A stretch of 64,000 nucleotides of DNA, from contig NZ_CP159981.1 of assembly GCF_041380365.1 (NCBI RefSeq), forward strand, positions 744,001 through 808,000, given 5' to 3'. Under the pieces are notes generated by a model, which was not told the origin of the DNA, ran no database searches, and saw only the letters and a list, made by a program, of their open reading frames with translations. This DNA comes from Buchananella sp. 14KM1171. GTDB lineage: Bacteria > Actinomycetota > Actinomycetes > Actinomycetales > Actinomycetaceae. The position numbers and the translations under genes are program-made. Positions 59,075 to 64,000 of this stretch are shown here, piece after piece. Position 1 is the first letter of the stretch. Every line of letters begins with the position of its first letter.

Positions 59075-60259
59075 TTACAGCAGCGTCAAGGCCTGGCGAG
59101 CGATGGCCAGCTCCTCGTTGGTGGGCACCGCCAGCACGGTCACCTTGGAGGACGGCGTGGAGATGACGCGAGCCCCCCTGCCGTGGTCCTGGTTGGCGGC
59201 CTCGTCGATCTCGATACCCATGAAGGCCAAGCGCTCGCAGACCTCGGCGCGGATGCGAGCGTCATTCTCACCGAAACCAGCTGTAAAGCTAAGCGCGTCC
59301 AGGCCTCCCATTACGGCGGTGTAGCCGCCGATGTACTTCAGCAGGCGGTGGATGTAGACGTCCATGGCACTGCGGGCATTGGCATCGCCTTCATCAACCA
59401 TGCGCCACACCTGACGCATGTCGTTCTCCCCAGTCATGCCCTTCATGCCAGAGGAGCGGTTGAACAGGTGGTCGATCTCGTCGATGCTCATGCCCGCCAC
59501 GCGGTAGAGGTGGAACACGGCGGCCGGGTCGATGTCGCCGGTGCGCCCACCCATCACTAGGCCCTCCAGCGGGGTCAAACCCATCGAGGTGTCCACGGCG
59601 TGGCCCGCCACCACGGCGGAGGCGGAGGCGCCGTTGCCCATGTGCAGCACAACCTGCTTCAGGTCATCACGGCCCAGCAGCTCAGACACGGCGCTGGAGA
59701 CGAACTGGTGGGAGGTGCCGTGGGCGCCGTAGCGGCGAATCTCGTACTTCTCCGCCACCTCCTTGTTGAGGGCGTAACGGGCAGAAGCGTCCGGCAGGGA
59801 CTGGAAGAAGGCCGTGTCAAAGACGGCGACGTGCGGAACGTCGGCCATCAAAGAGCGCGCCACCTCGATGCCCTTCAGGTGGCCGGGGTTGTGCAGCGGC
59901 CCCAGCGGGATCAGCTCCTCGATCTTGGCCACCACCTCATCGGTCACCAGCGCCGGACCGGAGAAGTGCTTGCCACCCTGCACCACGCGGTGGCCCACAG
60001 CCACGATGCCGGCCTCCTGCAGGTTCGGCCCCTCGGTGGAGAACAGCCGCAGGACCTCAGACAAGCCCACGCCGTGGTCCGGCACGCGCTCCTCGATCTC
60101 GATGGTGTCCTCTCCGTGCTTGTGGATGATCCGGCTGATGGACTCGCCAATGCGCTCCACCAGGCCGGAGGCCAGCGCCACCCCGGCATCCGGGTCTACC
60201 AGCTGGTACTTGATGGAGGAGGAGCCGGTGTTAATCACCAGTACGGTGCGCTCGGTCAT
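59075..60259 (-). CDS. ackA: Acetate kinase
   Basis: Makes ATP and acetate from acetyl phosphate. The 394-residue ASKHA-fold enzyme has LVINTGSSSIKYQL at the N-terminus, HRVVQGGKHFSGPALV, VFDTAFFQSLP, YGAHGTSHQFVS and GGLDALSFTAGFGEND near the C-terminus. AAAGGAAA precedes the ATG at 60259. It lies 57 bp downstream of pta, on the same strand; the pair is the usual overflow route from acetyl-CoA to acetate. Confidence 0.98.
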   Translation of the reverse strand: MTERTVLVINTGSSSIKYQLVDPDAGVALASGLVERIGESISRIIHKHGEDTIEIEERVPDHGVGLSEVLRLFSTEGPNLQEAGIVAVGHRVVQGGKHFSGPALVTDEVVAKIEELIPLGPLHNPGHLKGIEVARSLMADVPHVAVFDTAFFQSLPDASARYALNKEVAEKYEIRRYGAHGTSHQFVSSAVSELLGRDDLKQVVLHMGNGASASAVVAGHAVDTSMGLTPLEGLVMGGRTGDIDPAAVFHLYRVAGMSIDEIDHLFNRSSGMKGMTGENDMRQVWRMVDEGDANARSAMDVYIHRLLKYIGGYTAVMGGLDALSFTAGFGENDARIRAEVCERLAFMGIEIDEAANQDHGRGARVISTPSSKVTVLAVPTNEELAIARQALTLL

Positions 60260-60316
60260 TGCTTTCCTTTGCGAATTGCGGTTGGGGTACGACGCTGCCC
60301 GCGCCGCCTGGATTTA

Positions 60317-62374
60317 CTAGTTGCGCTGCGCCTGAACGGCGGTGATCACGACGGTGTTGATGATGTCTTCCACCAGTGCACCGCGCGATAGGTCGTTGAC
60401 GGGCTTGTTCAGGCCCTGCAGCACCGGGCCCACGGCCACGGCGCCGGAGGACCGCTGGACGGCCTTGTAACCGATGTTGCCGGTGTTGAGGTCGGGGAAG
60501 ATGAACACGGTGGCGCGGCCGGCCACCTCAGAGTCCGGCAGCTTCACCTTGGCCACTGCGGAGTCCACGGCGGCGTCGTATTGGATCGGGCCCTCCACGC
60601 TCAGCTCGGGGGCGCGCTCGCGCACGATCCGTGTGGCCTCGCGGACCTTGTCCACGTCGGCGCCGGAGCCGGAGGTGCCGGTGGAGTATGACAGCATCGC
60701 CACGCGCGGCTCCACCCCGAACAGGGCGGCAGTCTGCGCCGAGGAGATGGCGATGTCGGCCAGCTGCTCCGGGGTGGGCTCTGGGTTGACGGCGCAGTCA
60801 CCGTAAACCAGCACGCGGTCCTCCATGAGCATCAGGAACACGGAGGACACGATGGAGGTGCCCGGTCGGGTCTTGATGATCTGGAAGGACGGAACGATGG
60901 TGTGAGCGGTGGTGTGGGCCGCACCGCTCACCATGCCGTCGGCATCGCCCATGTGCACCATCATGGTGCCGAAGTAGCTGACGTCCTGCACCTTCTCCCG
61001 GGCCTGCTCCAGGGTGACCCCCTTCTTGGCGCGCAGGCGGGCAAACTCCTCGGCGTAGCGCCCCAGGTAGGCCTCGTCCTGCGGGGAGACCACGGTGGCG
61101 GAGCTGATGTCTAGGCCCAGTTCGGCGGCGCGGGCGCGCACGGTGGCTTCGTCTCCCAGCAGGATCAGGTCGGCAACCTTGCGGGCCAGTAGGGCGGAGG
61201 CGGCGCGCAAAACGCGGTCGTCGTCCGGTTCCGGCAGCACGATGCGCTTACGGTCGGCGCGGGCCTGGTCCACTAGGCGGGCCTGGAACATGAGCGGGGT
61301 GATGACCTCGCGGTGAGGAATGTCCAGGGCGGCAACGATCTTGTCCAGGGAGATGTTTTCTTCCACCGTAGCCACCGCAAGGTCGATCTTGCGCTGCGAG
61401 CCGCGAGAGATCGGGCCGTGCAGGCGCATGAGCTTGTCTGCGGTCTGGTAGGTGTCCCGGGCGGTGGCGATCACGGGCAGATTGGAACCAAAGCCACGAA
61501 TCAGCTTGGACATCTGCTCCTCCGGCAGCATGCCGCCGTTGAGAACCAGGCCGGCCAGGGAGGGGAAGTTGTCTGCCTGGTGGGCCATGAACAGCGCCGG
61601 CACTAGGGAGGAGCGGTCGCCAGCCAACACCGCTACCTGACCGTCCTGGAGGTGGCGCAGCACGTTCTCGGTGGTCATGCCACAGATCAGCACGGAGGTG
61701 GCCTCGCGGGAAAGCAGCTCCTCGTCGCCGTAGATCAGCTCTCCGTCCAGGGCGGTCAGGACGTCGTGCATCGTGGGGGCGCTCAGCAGCGGCAGGTCTG
61801 GCAGGGTGACCACGAAGGTCCCCAGTCCGGCCAGGGCGGCGCGAACGTCGTCCGCCTGTCCCTCGGCGGTGCGGTTGACGATGATGGCGGCGGTGAAGGC
61901 GTGCTCCTGGGCGATCTCGGCGATGGAGAGTTCGGCGGAGGCGGCCACCTGCTCGGCGGTGCGCTCGTGGGCAGTGAGGACCAGCACCACGGGGGCGCCC
62001 AGGTTGGCTGCGACGCGCGCGTTGAAGGAGTGCTCGTCGCCGCCGGGGACGTCGGTGTAGTCGGAGCCGTCCACGACCACGACGTCGCACTGGCGCTCCA
62101 GGTCGCGGAAGCGGTCGATGATGCGGGCCAGCGCGCCCTCGGGGTCGGCGCGTAGCTCGTCGTAGGTGACGCCGACGCACTGGTCGTATTCGAGGGTGCC
62201 GCCGGTCTGGCGGATGAGCAGGTCGGTGGTTTCGTCGGCCTCGATGGACTTCACGACGGGCCGGAAGATGCCCACCTTGGCGACCTCGCGGGCCAGGAGT
62301 GTCACCAGTCCTAGCGCCACGGTCGACTTGCCGGTGCTGCCCTCTGGTGAGGTGATGTAGATACTCCTGGCCAC
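60317..62374 (-). CDS. pta: Phosphate acetyltransferase (long form)
   Basis: Converts acetyl-CoA and phosphate to acetyl phosphate. The 685-residue long form has an N-terminal P-loop/BioD-like domain (IYITSPEGSTGKSTVALGL), a DRTGG regulatory domain in the middle and the C-terminal PTA_PTB catalytic domain (about 350-685) with KRIVLPEPDDDRVLRAA and SVEGPIQYDAAVD, ending GKSTG-like FIFPDLNTGNIGYKAVQR. The start is GTG at 62374 with AAAGGA. It is the first gene of the pta-ackA operon. Confidence 0.97.
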   Translation of the reverse strand: MARSIYITSPEGSTGKSTVALGLVTLLAREVAKVGIFRPVVKSIEADETTDLLIRQTGGTLEYDQCVGVTYDELRADPEGALARIIDRFRDLERQCDVVVVDGSDYTDVPGGDEHSFNARVAANLGAPVVLVLTAHERTAEQVAASAELSIAEIAQEHAFTAAIIVNRTAEGQADDVRAALAGLGTFVVTLPDLPLLSAPTMHDVLTALDGELIYGDEELLSREATSVLICGMTTENVLRHLQDGQVAVLAGDRSSLVPALFMAHQADNFPSLAGLVLNGGMLPEEQMSKLIRGFGSNLPVIATARDTYQTADKLMRLHGPISRGSQRKIDLAVATVEENISLDKIVAALDIPHREVITPLMFQARLVDQARADRKRIVLPEPDDDRVLRAASALLARKVADLILLGDEATVRARAAELGLDISSATVVSPQDEAYLGRYAEEFARLRAKKGVTLEQAREKVQDVSYFGTMMVHMGDADGMVSGAAHTTAHTIVPSFQIIKTRPGTSIVSSVFLMLMEDRVLVYGDCAVNPEPTPEQLADIAISSAQTAALFGVEPRVAMLSYSTGTSGSGADVDKVREATRIVRERAPELSVEGPIQYDAAVDSAVAKVKLPDSEVAGRATVFIFPDLNTGNIGYKAVQRSSGAVAVGPVLQGLNKPVNDLSRGALVEDIINTVVITAVQAQRN

Positions 62375-62566
62375 TACTAAGTCCTTTCTTCGCCTACCGG
62401 GCGTCTTTGCCTACCGGGCGATTGTCCCACCCGCGCCCGGCGTTTGGGACCCTGGCTCCGCTCCGGGCGCACTTCGGTGGCGCGATTCACGGACAGCAAA
62501 CCCGCTCCCACCGCTTCTTTGCTTTCTGCTGAGGTTTTTGTGACCGCCCCTTGGTCGCCGCCTGGT

Positions 62567-62589
62567 TGGACGACGTTCCGCCCACCGCC
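62567..62589 (+). repeat. Dispersed 20-bp element, copy 10 (intergenic)
   Basis: TGGACGACGTTCCGCCCACC followed by GCC, 34 bp from copy 11 and in the same orientation. Confidence 0.7.
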
Positions 62590-62600
62590 CCCACCGACGT

Positions 62601-62623
62601 TGGACGACGTTCCGCCCGCCGCC
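62601..62623 (+). repeat. Dispersed 20-bp element, copy 11 (intergenic)
   Basis: TGGACGACGTTCCGCCCGCC followed by GCC, identical over 20 bp to the copy inside the ABC exporter gene at 53594. Confidence 0.7.
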
Positions 62624-62735
62624 GCGCGGGCGCGCCCACCCCGCCCGCGCGGCCCTGACCGGGCGCAAGGCAGGGCCCCTACCGGAGCGCGTTGGGGACG
62701 CGCGGGCGGGGGCCCTGTTCCGTTAAGGGCGGGGC

Positions 62736-64000
62736 TCAGTAGTCGCCGGTCATGGAGCGCACGTCCAGGGCGGCGTCCAGCTGCTCCAGGGTGACCTCGC
62801 CGCGCTCCACGAAGCCCAGGTCGATCACGGCCTCGCGCACCGTCAGGTCCGCCTTGACGGAATGCTTGGCGATCTTGGCGGCGGCCTCGTAACCGATCAG
62901 GCGGTTGAGCGGGGTGACGATGGACGGGGAGGACTGCGCCAGGCGCAGGCAGCGCTCCTCGTTGGCGGTGATGCCGTCCACGCAGCGCTCGGCGAGCACG
63001 CGAGAGACATTGCCCAGGATCGTGGCGGACTGCAGCAGGTTCTGGGCCATGACGGGCAGCATGACCAGCAGGTCAAAGTTGCCCTGCGCGCCAGCGAAAG
63101 CGATCGCGGCGTCGTTGCCGATCACCTGGGCGGCGACCATGACGGTGGCCTCCGGCAGTACCGGGTTGACCTTGCCCGGCATGATCGAGGAGCCCGGCTG
63201 CAGGTCGGGCAGGTTGACCTCGCCCAGGCCGGTGCGCGGGCCGGAGCCCATCCAGCGCAGATCGTTGGCGATCTTCACCAGGGAGACGGCCACGGTGCGC
63301 ATGGCGCCGGAGAACTCCACCAGGGAGTCCTGGGCGGCCTGGGCCTCGAAGTGGTTGTCGGCCTCACGCAGCGGCAGCCCAGTGTGCTCGGCAATCAACT
63401 CAATCACGCGCGCGCTAAACCCGGCCGGGGTGTTGATACCCGTGCCGACGGCGGTGCCGCCCAGGGGCAGCTCGGCCAGGCGCGGCAGCGCGGCCTCCAC
63501 CCGCTCTATGCCCTTGGCGACCTGGGTGGCGTAGCCGGAGAACTCCTGGCCCAGGGTGATGGGGGTGGCGTCCATGAGGTGGGTGCGGCCGGACTTGACC
63601 ACGTCCACGAACTCCTTGGCCTTGGCGTCCAGGGAGGCGTGCAGGGTCTTCAGTCCGGGCAGCAGCACCTCCACCGCAGCCTGGTAGGCGGCGATGTGGA
63701 TCGAGGACGGGAAGACGTCGTTGGAGGACTGGGAGGCATTGACGTGGTCGTTGGGGTGGACCTCGAGGCCGGAGGCGCGGCTGGCCAGGGTGGCGATGAC
63801 CTCGTTGGTGTTCATGTTGGAGGAGGTGCCTGAGCCGGTCTGGAACACGTCGATCGGGAAGTGCTCATCGACCTCCCCGGCGATCACCTGGTCTGCGGCC
63901 GCCACGATCGCGGCGCTGACCTCCGGGGCGATCACGCCGAGCTCGGCGTTGGCCAGGGCGGCAGCGCGCTTGATCTGGCCCAGCGCGGCGATGTGGTGCG
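62736..64000 (-). CDS. fumC: Class II fumarate hydratase, N-terminus beyond the window
   Basis: Hydrates fumarate to malate. The C-terminal ~420 residues are present and the frame is open to the window edge, so the N-terminal part is cut off. Seen are [52 protein letters not shown] with the catalytic His region and the fumarase/aspartase signature [11 protein letters not shown]. The C-terminal domain ends RSMTGDY. It matches mdh and sucCD in the window as a TCA enzyme but is not clustered with them. Confidence 0.97.
   Translation of the reverse strand, partial: HHIAALGQIKRAAALANAELGVIAPEVSAAIVAAADQVIAGEVDEHFPIDVFQTGSGTSSNMNTNEVIATLASRASGLEVHPNDHVNASQSSNDVFPSSIHIAAYQAAVEVLLPGLKTLHASLDAKAKEFVDVVKSGRTHLMDATPITLGQEFSGYATQVAKGIERVEAALPRLAELPLGGTAVGTGINTPAGFSARVIELIAEHTGLPLREADNHFEAQAAQDSLVEFSGAMRTVAVSLVKIANDLRWMGSGPRTGLGEVNLPDLQPGSSIMPGKVNPVLPEATVMVAAQVIGNDAAIAFAGAQGNFDLLVMLPVMAQNLLQSATILGNVSRVLAERCVDGITANEERCLRLAQSSPSIVTPLNRLIGYEAAAKIAKHSVKADLTVREAVIDLGFVERGEVTLEQLDAALDVRSMTGDY

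Larger units (their letters stand above)
62375..62735. other. Intergenic region fumC to pta
   Basis: A 361-bp gap with promoter space for pta, two copies of the dispersed element (62567 and 62601) and a repeat of TTGCCTACCGGGCG near 62392-62421. A hairpin near 62671-62717 (CAGGGCCCC/GGGGCCCTG around GCGCG/CGCGC) may end fumC. No gene seen. Confidence 0.55.

Overview
The window is high-GC DNA (roughly two thirds G+C by eye). Strong G/C third-position codon use, frequent GTG starts and 4-bp gene overlaps point to an actinobacterium. The order sucC-sucD-(DUF6350/PerM-like)-purN-purH-DUF3017-mdh is an actinobacterial arrangement (compare M. tuberculosis Rv0951-Rv0957). Large secreted glycosidases with cell-wall-binding type 2 repeats, a thioester adhesin ending in an LAXTG class E sortase signal, WXG100 proteins and overflow fermentation genes (ackA-pta) suggest a host-associated member of the Actinomycetaceae. 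Genus and species cannot be fixed from the sequence alone.

Layout. 1-12.6 kb: purU, a GNAT acetyltransferase, then two giant surface glycosidases on the minus strand (GH35 beta-galactosidase and GH20 beta-N-acetylhexosaminidase), both with C-terminal wall-binding repeats and fit for stripping host glycans. 12.6-21.3 kb: central metabolism and purine genes (mdh, DUF3017, purH, purN, PerM-like, sucD, sucC). 21.6-24.6 kb: a double-domain, eukaryote-type phosphofructokinase and a second GNAT. 24.6-32.1 kb: an operon under a DtxR-type iron box, holding an ECF S-component, a fused EcfA1-A2, EcfT and two IrtAB/YbtPQ-like ABC proteins; probably siderophore or metallophore import. 32.2-38.0 kb: L,D-transpeptidase, two tandem paralogous lipoproteins and a PcrA/UvrD helicase. 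38.2-42.0 kb: an accessory region with a low-GC orphan TNT-type NADase toxin module and its overlapping immunity gene, a PanE-like reductase, and a Phd/PIN toxin-antitoxin pair sitting between direct repeats. 42.0-48.1 kb: a quinone-reductase-like flavoprotein and a two-component system divergent from a three-gene ABC-2 exporter. 48.1-50.2 kb: an unknown small gene, a 204-bp tandem duplication, an inverted 20-bp repeat array and two WXG100-like genes. 50.4-56.5 kb: guaA and a heterodimeric ABC exporter with one wholly degenerate ATP site. 56.8-64 kb: a thioester-domain adhesin, a further 20-bp repeat array, ackA, pta and a partial fumC.

The most unusual signals are non-coding. (1) Three intergenic loci (24.64, 49.08 and 58.80 kb) carry units repeated at exactly 20 bp in one orientation, then a short palindromic centre, then the same kind of units in the opposite orientation. 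(2) A short interspersed element of about 20 bp, consensus TGGACGACGTTSCGCCCGCC, occurs at least eleven times in either orientation. It lies between genes and, in frame, inside interdomain linkers or low-complexity tails of unrelated proteins. No rRNA or tRNA gene, CRISPR array, intact insertion sequence or prophage was recognised.
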